DNA of 64,000 nucleotides from Symsagittifera roscoffensis (Eukaryota > Xenacoelomorpha > Acoela > Convolutidae). The notes beneath the pieces are model-generated. The model was not told where the DNA came from, ran no database searches, and was given only the letters and a program-made list of their open reading frames with translations. The translations under genes and the position numbers were made by a program. The stretch is taken from assembly GCF_963678635.1 (NCBI RefSeq), contig NC_087069.1, forward strand, positions 30,670,776-30,734,775, in the 5' to 3' direction. The number at the start of each line of letters is the position of its first letter. Position 1 is the stretch's first letter. This document shows, in pieces, positions 28,723-41,930 of this stretch.

Positions 28723-31499
28723 GTAAGTCAGCCTTAGTGGAACCAGCTCAAACAAATGTTTTTTTTTTAATATACCTTGATATTTATCACTGTAAAATAT
28801 TTAGAACTAACCAATCAAGATCCATTACTTAAACTTACGATAACTTGTAAAGCTGAAAATATTCATAGCTTCAGCCAGAGAAAGTATAATACAGATTGAA
28901 ATCAGTTACTTTCTTCTCTCCTCTTACCTCGCAAGAATTCCAGTATATACTAGATATATTGAGATTAGGAAATATAAGAGTAAGGTTAGGATTGTTAGTA
29001 GACTAAGAAGTTGCTCAAATATATCCTGTCAAAAATTAGACAATGTGACGAACAGACTCGAGCAGAATCAATACAAACTTATATTCAGAAAACATCAAAC
29101 ATGTCGAAAAAAATTAATAGTAGAATTAGCCAATTTCCACGTCTCAATAAGTGTAATCAAGCCGAGTCAATACTAAAGACAAAAAACAACACAACGGAAA
29201 ACGATAGCCAAAAAAACTGCATCACAAAGCGAAAAAGCAGTCAACGTCGACAAAATTTAAAACCAATTTGTGCTGTAAATCTTCTTAGTTATTATCTGAA
29301 CTGCATTAAACAGAGCCGTAAATTTGATTTATCAAGCGATATCTCTTAAATAGTATGCAATAACTAGTACTATAATTAAACAACAAGACGTCGACAAAAA
29401 CTTTATAAAGTTAAACCTAATTTCAAATCTGCGGTAACTTTTCTAAAAACTTTTACTTCAAATTTATAAATTCATGAAATATGCTTGGATCTTTAACCAT
29501 CTATTTTTTTGAAAAATTTAACTAAACTATCTAATCATCACGGCTTTTCTTGACTTGAAATCTTAATCCCTACCCTAAGCATCAATAATTATTCCAGATC
29601 ATCAAGGCTTTCCTTCGATCTTATAAGTTTTACTTTAAAGTTCATACCATCCCCTAAAATTATTTCTTAACGACGTCGAACGTCGATTCACTTTCCAACC
29701 CTTCCGGACGACCCCGAATTCACTGAAATTTTTTTGTCAAAAACTCACTATTTAATATAAGCTAAACAGAGAAGAGCTTCGGTTATTCATATTTCGTTTG
29801 CACCGCACCTCTTATTTGACACAGGTCTATAAAAACTCTTAGAACTGCTTTGCTCTAAAAGAGTATTTAGCGATCTACTTGTGTTCTAATTATACCTGAA
29901 GCTTGTGAATTGATTCCTTTATTCATCAACCATCGATCTCATCGATTCCCATTTTAGTAAGATTAAGCCGACTCAATCATAGAAAACGACCCGAGGAATA
30001 AGATAACACTCAGAAAATGAGTAAGAACTAACAGGTTAGAAAATAGACATTTAACAGCTGGATTTTGCATCAATCATTCTAACATCTACGTCAAAATGTA
30101 GTCTAGCAAACAAACAATATTTTTACACAATTGTTTAATTCATTTTTCCCCAATAAGGTCTTGTCATAACCCCAGATAAACAAAACAGTAGGATATTTAA
30201 GATCGAAAGAACAATTTTAAAAAAAGAATTCCAATCTACAAGCAAAAACACATTCAGAAAAATTGTTTTTCTAGAAGATGAAACGTAATTTCAGAATCTG
30301 ATACAACATACAGCAACCATACGCAATCTCGAAAACATTCGAGACACGCACCACGACATCGAAAAACGATGTTTTTCGATTCAGAAGCAACCACAGCATC
30401 AAAAAAGTACAAAAAAGAAAAATTATACTTATAACAGGAAAACAGTATCAACCTTGGAATCAACCTTTAAGACATATTGAAAGTTACGCGTTAACATCGA
30501 TACCACATAGTAAATGATTCAATACGACAATAATTTCGAGGCTGTTTCTGTCTTACTATTTGTCACTCATCCCGACAGTGACCCGTCACGCGGACAAGTA
30601 CAATTTTGTCACAATCTCATTAAAAAAAAAGACAATAGCCCATGCCTACAAGAATTTCCAGAAGATAAAAATAAGTACATAGTAGATCATTGCCTGCTAT
30701 TTATATGCAAAGTAACCTCACAATATGCTATATTCACAATTGAAATCTTAGCACCAGATTTAGATAACCAAACCCCATCACACAAAAGACAAACTGATGA
30801 TAAAGATTTAAGCTTTTCAAAATTTTTCGTAAAATATAGCAAAAGTATACAACATGAAAACTTAACACGAGCAAATTCAACTTTTACAAATGATATTTTT
30901 CAATAAGTTACAGCTATGTCGTCCATCTTAGATACCGACAAAGCTATAAGGACAGAAAATAATCCATTCTCAAGACTTTTATATTCAATTCGCGAGAAAC
31001 TCACTTACAAAGAAAATTCATAATTAATAAAAGTCGATCTGCAACAAATTTCAGCATGGTTTATAATAGATTACTTCCAACATATTTTAGACCTTATAAA
31101 ACAATCAAAAAAGAATTTCGTACAAACTGCGACGAAGACACAATTTTGGCAGATGAAACAGATTATGCTTAAGACCATGATTGGTATCATGAAATTTTCA
31201 TTAATAAACCAATGATATCTCAAGTTCAGTTAATCGAATAATTTCAGTAAATGAAAATTATCTGAAAACAATACAATAACAACCGAACTAAAATTCCAAT
31301 AAGACCAAACTTTACACCACCAACTCATAACATACAAACACAATACCTGTTATACACTCAAGACTACCGATGATAAACAATGAGAAATTAAATACCATTA
31401 CCATATTATTTACAACAATGAAATTAGTCGAAATCAACTCACAAGTTTTACTCAAATACCTAACACAGCGGAATCACTCCATATGACGATGAATCAACA
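28723..31499. other. Intron-4 side and decayed leader of gypsy element G1
   Basis: AT-rich and without a recognised gene. Open frames at 29011-29349 (112 codons, Lys/Asn/Ser-rich) and 30514-30906 show no domain I can name. A TATA-like tataaaa at 29827-29833, inside a compact block (about 29750-30010), could belong to an LTR, but I find no matching second LTR, so the left end of G1 is not placed. Confidence 0.4.
30514..30906 (+). CDS. Unassigned 130-codon open frame
   Basis: One of the longer clean open frames of the 29-38 kb region, starting MIQYDNN and ending TNDIFQ. It is acidic and polar, with no transmembrane stretch and no motif I recognise. It lies ~0.9 kb upstream of the gag-like part of G1 and may be the N-terminal part of a gag-region ORF of that element or chance. 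No duplicate is present in the window. Confidence 0.25.
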   Translation: MIQYDNNFEAVSVLLFVTHPDSDPSRGQVQFCHNLIKKKDNSPCLQEFPEDKNKYIVDHCLLFICKVTSQYAIFTIEILAPDLDNQTPSHKRQTDDKDLSFSKFFVKYSKSIQHENLTRANSTFTNDIFQ

Positions 31500-31940
31500 C
31501 CTTATGGGTTGATCATCTGAAACATTAAATAAACCATTATAGGTTTTCACAGGAGCAGATCTTAATTACTCATCCGAATATCTTGAACGCTGTTACAGCT
31601 AATTTAGTTTTGAATATAGGCCCAGAACCTATCAATACACCTCTTCATCAAAATTGAATTCATAGACGCACAGCTCTGATACAAACCACACTGCGACTGA
31701 GCAGGTCAAAATTGGTTTTCAGTTTATCTTATAGAAATCAAATTAGATTGGAAACGTTTCACACAGGAATTGGCAAAAATGTTTGACTCAGAAAGAAATA
31801 AACAATATCAAAGAGTTTTATGTAACGAGATTCGCAGACTCCCGAATGAAACTATAAAACAACTTGCTGTAAGAATGGAAACACTAGTACGAAAGTCATC
31901 CTCCTTAGGTCCGATTATGACACTTCCGATACGTTAATTA
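31500..31940 (+). pseudogene. gag-like remnant of G1
   Basis: The best stretch is a frame from 31746 to about 31938, with W-x2-F near the start, then LCNEIRRLPNETIKQL and VRMETLVRK, the pattern of retrotransposon gag capsid domains. The upstream part (from about 31550) is readable only by switching frames. No zinc knuckle seen. Confidence 0.55.
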
Positions 31941-32659
31941 ATTAGCTACAGTGCAAGGCAGACATATACAAAATTATTTAAAAATATAACTAGGTTTCCA
32001 ACCAACCAAAACCATGGAAGAAAGTAAACTAATAGAACCCTTAAATATTATATTTCACATCTCAGATATATAAGATAATATAGTAGGAATACCAGTTTTT
32101 AGTAAATACCAACGATTCATATTTTACATGGTACATTTCAAATCAAAGACAAGTATATCAGATAAAAAACTTCATTAAGGTTCTTTCAAAGATATAACAA
32201 ACAACCTCCTTTCTTTTAAAGTTTTAGCATATTATAACAGACAAAGAAAACATTCAAAACCTTTAACTGCTTAGACATAACTTCCCGAGTGCTCAACTTC
32301 GATAATACAGCAATAATCAAAACACACAGAAACGCCACATGTCTCTTTTGATTTAGACCCATCCATAAATTTTTTCGAGTAATAATATCAATCAAATATG
32401 CAAAAAATGTAAAGAGATAACGTCGAAATACTTATATATAACAATTCAATTGCAGGAAAAGCATATAGACTAAACAATATTCTGAAATTATTACTTAATT
32501 TGTCAATCTACTTTCCTGAATGAAGAATTATCATTTAATAATTTAATTCAAGAACCAAAACGCAATATCGATTATTTAAAAAAAACATATTTTCATTTCA
32601 CAATACAAATCTCAAATATACACCAGAACAACGAAATGTTTAACGTATGTTGAATTTCA

Positions 32660-33650
32660 ATATTCACAAATAAATCAAGATGAATTTGAACAGTTATCAC
32701 TTATTATTAAAATTCCTTAACGTTTATGCCACATCAAAGTTTGATGTCGGAAAAATTCATTCACCCGTACATTTTCCACTGAAACGACACTCAGTTTTCA
32801 AAAATCAATGCACATGTAAAGTACACATACACTTGCAAGATAAAGTAAATAGACTCTTAGACATACATGAACACTATGAAAGTATATCTCATGTAAAAAA
32901 AAGAGCAACAACCAAAAGGTAAAACCTTTATCAATCCAGAAATCTTTAAGAAGGGAATCTTTAAAAATAGCACTCAATGCACTCGGCGCAGCACCTTTAC
33001 ATTCCAATCCCATCAAGAAATAAAGAAAAGTTTTTTTTTCGTTCGCAATTTCAAGACTTTTTACAAGCAGAGCTACGACTCTCTGCACTCATTACCATAA
33101 CAAATTCCCTAACAGAATACGAACATTAAATCCTAGGATCAAAATACCCAGCTGTTTTTTTACAGACCACAAACTCTTAATAATTTTTTTGTACAAAAAA
33201 ACCCAAAAGATAAGTATATAGATTTCAACTTATTTAAATTGAGTTCCCGAATCGCTACTTATTTGGGACAGCAGGAAAAAACCTTGCTTTACCAGATACC
33301 TTATTAGAAACACTCCACCAGAATTATTAACACATAAAACAACAGTTTAAATTCCCAAAACAAAAATTTTCCTGGCAAAAGATGAAACATCACCACGATT
33401 AGCAAGCAAGTATGCAGTGAAAATTGACTCAGATTGTAAAAATAAAAAAGTTAAAACACTTTCCACTTCAGTTAGGATGTCAAAACAATCTGTATGAGGT
33501 AGACCTAACAAACAAAAATACATTCAAACTCATCAATAAAAACAAAAGCTCAACTAAAAAAATAACAAACAAATTCCATAAAGAAAATATTTGTTCTTTT
33601 AATCGAAAAAAAAGACTTATCAGGCAAATTGAATTTAGTTTCTGACTGAA
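32660..33650 (+). pseudogene. RT/RNase H remnant of G1
   Basis: The 32680-32922 region retains the start of an RT domain, including a basic segment rich in His/Lys and Val-Asn-Arg-Leu-Leu-Asp. The palm, with its catalytic Asp pair, is deleted near 33020. RNase H-region pieces follow: AELRLSALIT, LTEYE, and TDHK at 33162-33173, then NTPPELLTHKTT (about 33306) and DETSPRLASKYAVKID (about 33381). Nothing is translatable over more than ~80 codons. Confidence 0.55.
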
Positions 33651-34660
33651 AGGCTCTATTGATAAAAGATAAAAGCCCCTATAGGAACTTTCCAGGCATT
33701 GAACATAATTTAACCAGAAAGACTTAGTGACAGAATTTGCATGTAAACCTTGGAAAACCTTATTTGAAACTCAATATTCCGAAGTCCAAGTTGAATATGA
33801 AAACGGATTCGATACGAAAACTCATCATCCCAGAAACCGCAACAAATAGCAGTCGCTAAGATGAGATATTCTACATACCTATCTCACTCCATAAAAACAG
33901 GACAAATAGGTAAATAACTCATTCCAGAAGATCGTGATAGCTTACTACGACTTCAGGAACTTATGAATGACACTTTTTTGGAGCATTTCACTCTGATTTA
34001 CATTCAGATATGAAACTTGATTACACTAACAGCTGAATTTTTTGTTAAATTTCACTATCAGAATTCGAAACACTACCTCACTTGTGAGCACTAGAACGAA
34101 CACAATACTACACTCCTCAACAGTATTAAAAGTCCCCTTTGCAGGAAACCTACTTCCAGGTAATTGATCGAATATAAAGGCGACATTCTTTGGTACTACA
34201 TCTCCACGAAAAATGTATCACCTCTATGTTTTTTTCCGATAAACGCTGTTATCAAAGAATTCTCGCTGCTCATTTTTTTTGTAAACCCTTTCACAACGCA
34301 CATACTGTTGGGATACCTCCGTCCCATGTGCATCAGAATATAGCCAAAATCTAGTACAATTAAATCCTGAAGAAGATAAATATCTCTTCGCACCATACCC
34401 CTAACTGATGCAACCGCTTATTAATTTTTCCACCGAAAGCATACGCACAATAGCCAGGAATCTCAATATTGATTTACAACCAATAAAAATTTTCTCAGAA
34501 TTAGACATTCAACAGCGCATCAGAACACAAAGTTTCAAGAACTTCGCTTAAATTAGATACAATCCAGCGATAATCCATGACCAAAGCCTAAGGAAACTCA
34601 CTGAAACAGCCGGTTTCTCAGACATCTACACACAGGATTATAGAGGATATTTTAAAGATA
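33651..34660 (+). pseudogene. env-position remnant of G1 (diverged)
   Basis: Follows pol directly and is clearly homologous to 39340-39900 and to the same part of the other array units, sharing segments such as the one around cagaagatcgtgatagc. It is broken by many stops. I assign it to the env position only by location and by its being the last coding-like region; no fusion or membrane signature is demonstrable in the decayed sequence. Confidence 0.4.
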
Positions 34661-35640
34661 AAATTTTAGCGTCCGCTCTGCCGGTGTTGTTTCTGCAGAG
34701 CGCACTCAAGCTTCGGCCAAAATATCTGCCAACATTTTTGTAGAGCAAAACAGCGAATTTCATCGTGAGAACCATTCGAGATATCAAATTTTTTGAATGT
34801 TGAAACATTCAAAGTTTTGAATATTCAAACTCATATTTTTAATTATACGTGCGCTCTGCCGACTTTCAGCACTTCAACAATTGGCGTTGTGTTTTTTTAA
34901 CAATCTATTTCTTTACTTTTTTGGTATTGTTTACTCATTTTTCTTGTCGTTTTTTTTTTGCATAAAATTGTAAGCCTGATCAAGTTTTCCAGCTAACCAG
35001 AAGGTTATGGCGATTCTATTTAACATCATAATTACTTACTTTTGCATTAAATATGTTGCATGGCGCTGTTTTTTGTTATTGGCAAAACAAAATCGAAGTC
35101 AGTTTTTTCAAACTATTTTTTTTGGCGCAAAAAAGCAGTTGGGAGTAAAAATAAATTAAATTAACTTGTTCTGCTTTCAATAAGTCTGTTTCGAGGCGTT
35201 CACGGTAACGCCTGGGCGCCAAACTTTATATTACCATGAAAAAAAAATCATTTCTCCAAAAAAAGGTAAATTTTGGCCCGGAGTTCAAGAAAACTTTCAA
35301 AATCTTGAAAAACATAAACACACATATTTTAGTATCTGGTTGTCAAAAAAATATGAACGAGTTTTTGGAGCTGTGGCTGACATTATGGTGCATTCGAATG
35401 TATATATTTTTTTCTTTTTTAGCCTTGCACGTTGAATAATGAAAACAAAGCAAACGGCAGAGCCTTGCTCGTTGAGTAATGAAAAAGAAAGCAAACGGCA
35501 GATTTATTAATTTTACTTTGGGCAAAAAACAATGAAAGGAAACCATATTTTTTCTTGACGGCAATCAAGGCAATGTAGTTAAAATCAATTACAGATGTTG
35601 AACTATTATGAAAAATTAGCCCAATCATATACAATATATA
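34661..35640. other. AT-rich spacer with inverted CTCTGC motifs
   Basis: No gene. ccgctctgcc near 34674 pairs with gcagagcgc near 34698, and gcgctctgccg recurs at 34851. Absent from the array units, so it was inserted into, or deleted from, one lineage of the repeat. Short open frames (35236-35439 and minus-strand ones) have no recognisable domain. Confidence 0.4.
35421..35503. repeat. Two-copy ~42-bp direct repeat
   Basis: agccttgcacgttgaataat and its near-copy agccttgctcgttgagtaat follow each other, each ending in gcaaacggcag. Confidence 0.8.
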
Positions 35641-35900
35641 TAATGCATTTTTCATATATATATATTATATATTATATTTATTATTTGTAATATATTTATT
35701 ATATATACTATATTTCTCTTACGAATTATATAATATACAGATACAAATTTTTTTTTTATATATTATATTTATTATTTATATTATTTTTATATATATCAAA
35801 TATATTTTCTTCAAATTTATTATATATTTTATGTAAATTATTAACATTACATATATTATAGGTAAAGATATATAATTGTATAGTAGATAAATAGATATAT
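35640..35900. repeat. TA-rich low-complexity tract
   Basis: ~260 bp almost entirely of A and T with alternating TATA runs, some self-complementary. No gene. Confidence 0.85.
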
Positions 35901-38140
35901 TAAAATGTTACTTGATTCACAACTTAACCAATACAATGAAAAGCTTTCCACCAAGACCCAACCTAAATGACGACCCACAAAACAACGCTTATATAAAACG
36001 TGTAGCACCGCTACAATCACACAGCTTACCTAAGTAAAATCAATTACGAATCATTCCACATACAATTTACAGAACAATGTTTTCAGCACAATCACGACTT
36101 AATCAAAACAATGAACCACAACGAAGCCCAATCTCTCATATCGCTTATCAAGCACACAGTTCAAATGAAACATTTGACTTTCAATCTCCTACGCCTGAAC
36201 TCTTTTACTTCCATCAATGATCTTCTCTCTGGCCCTCTACCGATATTTCATTCCAATTTTTCCACCTCATCACGAAACTCATCCCACAAGAACTCAGATG
36301 ACTAAATCCACAGTTTTTAACGCAAAGAATTTTTAGAAAACTCTGAACAAGACATCCCGACTAATTTATTGACTCCGAAGCAAGCCCCGCTACTAACTTT
36401 TCACAACCACCTTCTATCCCTATCACTCCCTCAATCCCAGTAATCACTCTTTCATGAACTCCAGTTTCTCATATACCGACACTTTCCCGATCCTTTGACC
36501 GCTACTTAGCACTACTAACGGCACCCCAAGCCGTATCACTGATGACAACTTCAACACGACTTAGATGATTTGATACAACGCCAACAACAAGTCCACGTTA
36601 CTAATCAACCACTTTCCATGCACCAATTAACTCCGCTTCTCCTTCAGAAACATCCACATATATTCGCAACACTCGCATAACGTATACTCATGAAAAAAAA
36701 ACTCCAACAAACACTCACATATACTCAGTCAACTACCCCTCTGCATCTAGACTCCTGGCGAAGCAGCCCTCGTACAGGACATCGTACAATCATCCTAGAC
36801 ATACTAATACGCAAGATTTTTTTTACTTGTAAGCATCCCATTTTTTCCTTAGCATTGCTATAAAAACCAAGAAACCCCAAGCCAAAGAGACTCTCCTGTT
36901 GACGAATACACACTAATCCCCACAAACCTTGGTTTTGCTTCTATAACTTCACTAATCCACTAGGAGTACCACTTCGCAAATCAGATGATGATGAATTATA
37001 TATAACAGCTCTCCACGAGCTGACTACCGCCATACAACTTAAAGGTTGGCTTATAACAAGTAATCAGCCGTTTCTGTATTCCGAACACCACACTGTAATC
37101 CGATACATGTAAGATTCAGTATCAATTGGTCACCGACCCCCGCAATAAAATCACAACTCAAAAAAAGTTTAACAAAACTGATTACTTCTTCGATTTACAT
37201 AACACTAACAAAAAATCTATTTTAGGCTCTTTGTCAGTTTCCAACTATCATTTAATTTTCTTTCACCTAAAGAAGGCGAAATTAACTGCTCGCACGAACT
37301 GATGTTGAAAACGAAACTCATCCACACGATCAGATGCTAAAAAGGTTTACTTCAACAGGTTGTAAAGATTAACTCACTTTCAAACCTATCTTTCCCTTTC
37401 CCACAGACCGACCAACTAATCAGGTTCGACTATTAAAACCCTTCTTTTTAAATGTTAAGATATCTTTTTTTAATAGAAAAGCATTTCTGATATTAAATAA
37501 TTTTTTTTTTAAATTTTAGTACCGTTCTTATTTCTGACACTTTTTAAATGCCTTAAAAAAGCAATTATTACCTTCATTTTAGCTATCGTAATGATAATCA
37601 ATTTTGTCGGAGAATACTATCAAGGCTAACAAAAAAACATCAAAATGCTTATCAAACTCCAACAACCACCTCCCAAACCTGACCCATCCCAAAATCCTAC
37701 CCAAAATCCCCGCAGAACCAATAACTCAAAACTACCATCCCAGTCTCATATATTTACTCGATTATCGTATGTCGAAAACACCTACACCTACGTAGATCCT
37801 TATACATCATATTCAAAACCACTTCCAAGGCATTACAACTGATTTAAAAATGATTCACTTTCAAAGAAATCGAAACTTCAATACCAAGAGTTCAATTTAG
37901 TATAAATTTACACCTTCAACTTCATCAACCCCACAAGCTTAAACTATAGAAAATACCCCACTCTTCCAAATATAAATTCACCACCATATAAACCACATCT
38001 ACCATCAAATTTTTACTGGACATTAAGAATTACAAAACACTTGTAAACCATTATGACTTGAAAATTTTTGTAGCTGCTCCCCCCTTATTTGCTCAACAAT
38101 TAGACAGCACTCGATCTGAAAGTTGGGCTTTACATCGATT
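35901..38140 (+). pseudogene. Diverged extra unit of the array: decayed retroelement ORF remnants
   Basis: 35930-37350 aligns with 40371-41930 of array unit 1 at clearly lower identity than the units have to one another. It contains Ser/Thr/Pro-rich frames (for example 36111-36305) whose counterparts appear in every unit. 37350-38140 has no counterpart in the array and ends exactly where unit 1 begins; open frames 37604-37842 there are Pro/Asn-rich and unassigned. I could not assign a protein family. Confidence 0.45.
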
Positions 38141-39349
38141 AAAATATCGACGCGACGTTCATCAAGATATACAAGTTCATAATTTACAAATATTATTTCA
38201 ACGAAATCTTGTTTTGAAATTTGAAATAAAAAAATACATAATCTGAAACATAATATTCTACCTATGCCTCAACTAGCAATTACAGTAGAATCTCACCTTC
38301 TCCAGTTAATTGTGCTAAATTAATATATAAACTCGACCGATATACGAAGAAAACAGTTGGCTACACGTCTTTTTACAATCCCTTTTCCGGACTGTCGTAC
38401 ACACGTATCTTTTAAAATATATAGTTTTGAACATAGTTTGTCCCTTAACATATTTGAAACCAACATCCATAAGAATCGATTTCCACGAACAGGACCACAA
38501 GGCCCTCTAGTAAGACTCTATAATTGCGACAACAAAAAGTTACACAATTATGCAATAAAGCACGTCACTCAATGTGAGTCAGAACCGCAAGCAATTAAAA
38601 CAACAATTGTTATTGCCACACTATACTCCAAAGCCCGCGCTGCAACACTTATAGGCTGGATATTGAAATGGAAGTTTTCTGAAAAGAAAGCACACTGTTC
38701 AAAATTTCAAATGGAAATAAAAATAGACTTGATCACGAATCATATCAACGAAGTAATATTCAACCATTACTACATCTTTATCCTGAAGACTGCAAATATC
38801 AACTATAAAAACTAAATATAGTTAAGAATAAAGTAAAAGTAGAAAACGTGGAGCTTTGACTTTTTCCCACACTACTCAACAACACCAACTTGAACAAAGT
38901 CAAGGTCACATGAGTTGACGATAAACATCCTTATCATGGCGCACATGGACGATTAAAATTCGACTTTCATGATAAACACTGGATACCTCACATCGATATA
39001 AACGGCACATCAAAATGTTAAGCAAGCAAAAAACACAGGATATCAAGAAAGAATGTTCTTTGATTGGAAAATACAAATTGAAGACGTTGAACTTACGTTT
39101 AAAAGACGACACAGTAATATATCAAGGCATTCTCTTGTTGTGGTAGGTTGATCAAGGTTTTTGCGATCCCACAATTTGCACACAGGCAACCATTGTTCGG
39201 TTCCCCGGAGAAACTTGCACAATCTTCCAATTAGCTAAAAAACAAGCACCAATGATTAAGTTTCATCAAAAGTATTTTATAGAATCTATAACCCTTTTAT
39301 CATGTAAAGCCCCCAAGAACAAAATCAGATAAAACCCTTAGAAGAACAT

Positions 39350-39900
39350 TCCAAGCATTGAAAATAAATAACCAAAAACAGTATTTGCATAAAAATATTG
39401 GAAAAACTATTTTAAATCTCAATTCCGAAGTCCTAGATGAATATGAAAACGTATACGATATGAAAACAGGAAAACTCGTCATCCATGAAACCGCAACAAA
39501 TAAAAATCGTTACGATGAGAAATCCTACATACCTTTCTCATTCCATGAAAACAATGGACATCTAAGTGGAAAAACTTTTCCGGAAGATCGTGATAGCAAA
39601 CGACTTAGGAACTATCTCTGATGAATGAAACTTTTTTGGAGCAATTCTTCATCACACACATTCAGATATGAAACTTGATTCATTATCAGCAGAATTTTCC
39701 GAGAAATGTCACTATGAGAATTCTAAATACTACATCACTTATGCGCAGTAGAACGATCACAAATACTACAATCTTAAGTAATAGCAGTATGGAAAATCCC
39801 TTATACAATATAAAGGCGACATTCTTTGGTACTACACCTCCAGGAAAAAAGTATCACCTCCTTATCATTTGCCGATAAACGCTGTTATCAAAAAATTCTC
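39350..39900 (+). pseudogene. env-position remnant, array unit 1
   Basis: The 39358-39621 open frame (87 codons) and the following 39675-39878 frame are the counterparts of 33690-34240 in G1. They are less decayed than there but still split by a stop near 39619 and frame changes. Only this unit also keeps the upstream 461 bp, which includes a Cys-containing coding-like segment around 39180-39280. Confidence 0.4.
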
Positions 39901-41930
39901 GCTGCTCGTTTTTTTTAAAAGTAATGTTCATTTCGTACATACAATTTTCATGAGAAAACTGTTTTTATTGATTGAGGAGATATTTTGTGCACGAAATTTT
40001 TTGCGCTGAGATTATTCAGATACATTTCACACTTCAGTATATATTATATACATCTCATGTATCTAAATAATCTCAATGGAGAAAATTTGCGCGCTCAGTA
40101 TATCTCCTCAATCAATATCTTTAGTTTCCTGCATATTAAAGTTATAACTGTTAGCTTTTTAGGATGGCCGCATTACATCATAGAGAGACTCCCAATTCTC
40201 TACGCCATGTTTAACGTTATAGGATTTTTGTTTTAGCCCTTAAAGGAATATACAACACAGGTGCATTCCATACGCAAATCAACAGGCAAGCATGCCTAGC
40301 TCAAGTATAGCAGGATTTTATGGAATTTTTCCAACTTCCATAAGTGAAATTTTACCTGACGCCCAAATTAACCAATACAATTAAAAAAACATTCCTCAAA
40401 TCCCAGCCTATATGACGACCCACAAACAACACACATAATAACGCCTACAGCACCGATACAATCACATAGTTTACCGAATCAAAATCAATTTCAAATCATT
40501 TCACACAAGTTAAAGAGTAACTTTCAACTACCATCATGACGATGAAACAACGAAGCCCAATCTCCCATATTGTTTATCAAGCACATAATTCGAATGAAGC
40601 ATGTGAACAAATAAAAGATTAAACACATACAGTAAGTTTTCGTTCTCATGTTGATAATAATTTTAGCTCGCAATGAGCTGCCAAATCGGAGACTTCAACC
40701 GATCTTTTCAGAGACTTCCAATCTCCTATGCCAGAACTCTTCACATCCATCAATGAACTTCTCTACATATTTTCCATTCCAGTTTTTCCACTTCATCACG
40801 AAACTCATCCGACAAGCACTCAGATGACTCAATCCAGACAGTTTTTAACGCACAATAATGACTCAGAAGCCAGCCCAATTACTATTTTTCACAACCACCT
40901 TCTATCCCTTTTATTTCCTCAAACCCAATATTATCCTATTCATTAACTCCAGTTTCTCATATACCGACGCTTCCACGATCTTTTCACGACTACCTAGCAC
41001 TATTAACGACACCTAGAACCCTATCAATGAGGATCAATTTGAGCCCGACTTAGATGCTTTTACACAACGCCAACAACAAATCCACAGTACTAATCAACCA
41101 CTTACGATGCACCAATCAACTTCCGCTTCATCTTCAGAAAAATCCACATCATCCATTCCCAACACCCGCACCCGTGCACAACGTATACGCCTGAAAAATT
41201 ATATCCAACAAATCCACCCATATACACAGTCAACCGCCTCTCCGCATCTAGACTCCTGCGAAGCAATCATACTAGACATACTAATACGCAAGAGTTTTTA
41301 CTTCTTACCATCCCATTATTTTACCTTAGTATCACTTTAATAACCAAGAAACCCTGAGCCAAAGAGATTCTTCTGTTGACGAATACACGCTAATCCCAAC
41401 GATACCTTGGTTTTGCTTCTGTAACTTCACTAATTCACTAAGAGTACCACTTCGCAAATCAGATGAGGATGAATTATATGTAACAGCTCTCCACATGCTC
41501 ACTACCGCCATACAAGTTAAAGGTTTTTATTAACCTTGGCTGATCACAAGTCATTAGCCGTTTCATCGCACGCAAGTCCAACCACTTCCTCATCGCACAT
41601 TACGACCACGCTGTAATCCGATACATGGAAGGTTCATTCACCATACGTCACCGGCATTGCAGTAAACTCGCAACTCAAAAAAATTTCATCAAAACTGATT
41701 ATTTTTTTGATTTACATAGCAGTAACAAAATTCGATCATGTCATCGTGCATGCACTAAAAAACACCAAAGCTTATGATTCATACTTTAGCCTCTTTGACA
41801 GTTTCCACCTATCATTCAGTTTTCTTTACCTAGAGAACGCCAAAATGACTGCTCGCACGAACTAATGTTGAAAACGAAACTAATCCACACGATCAGACGC
41901 TAAAAAAGCTTTTATTCAATATGTTGTTAA

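Larger units (their letters stand above)
31500..34660 (+). mobile_element. Decayed Ty3/gypsy-type LTR element G1
   Basis: Contains, in order, a gag-like segment, RT and RNase H remnants, and an env-position remnant whose 3' part is repeated in the 5.1-kb array. All reading frames are short. Neither LTR could be delimited. The class is inferred from domain order and the TDHK motif of the RNase H region. Confidence 0.6.

Noticed and set aside
29750-30010. Left LTR of G1
   Set aside because: It has a TATA-like box and compact appearance, but no second copy of the sequence was found in the window, so an LTR cannot be called.
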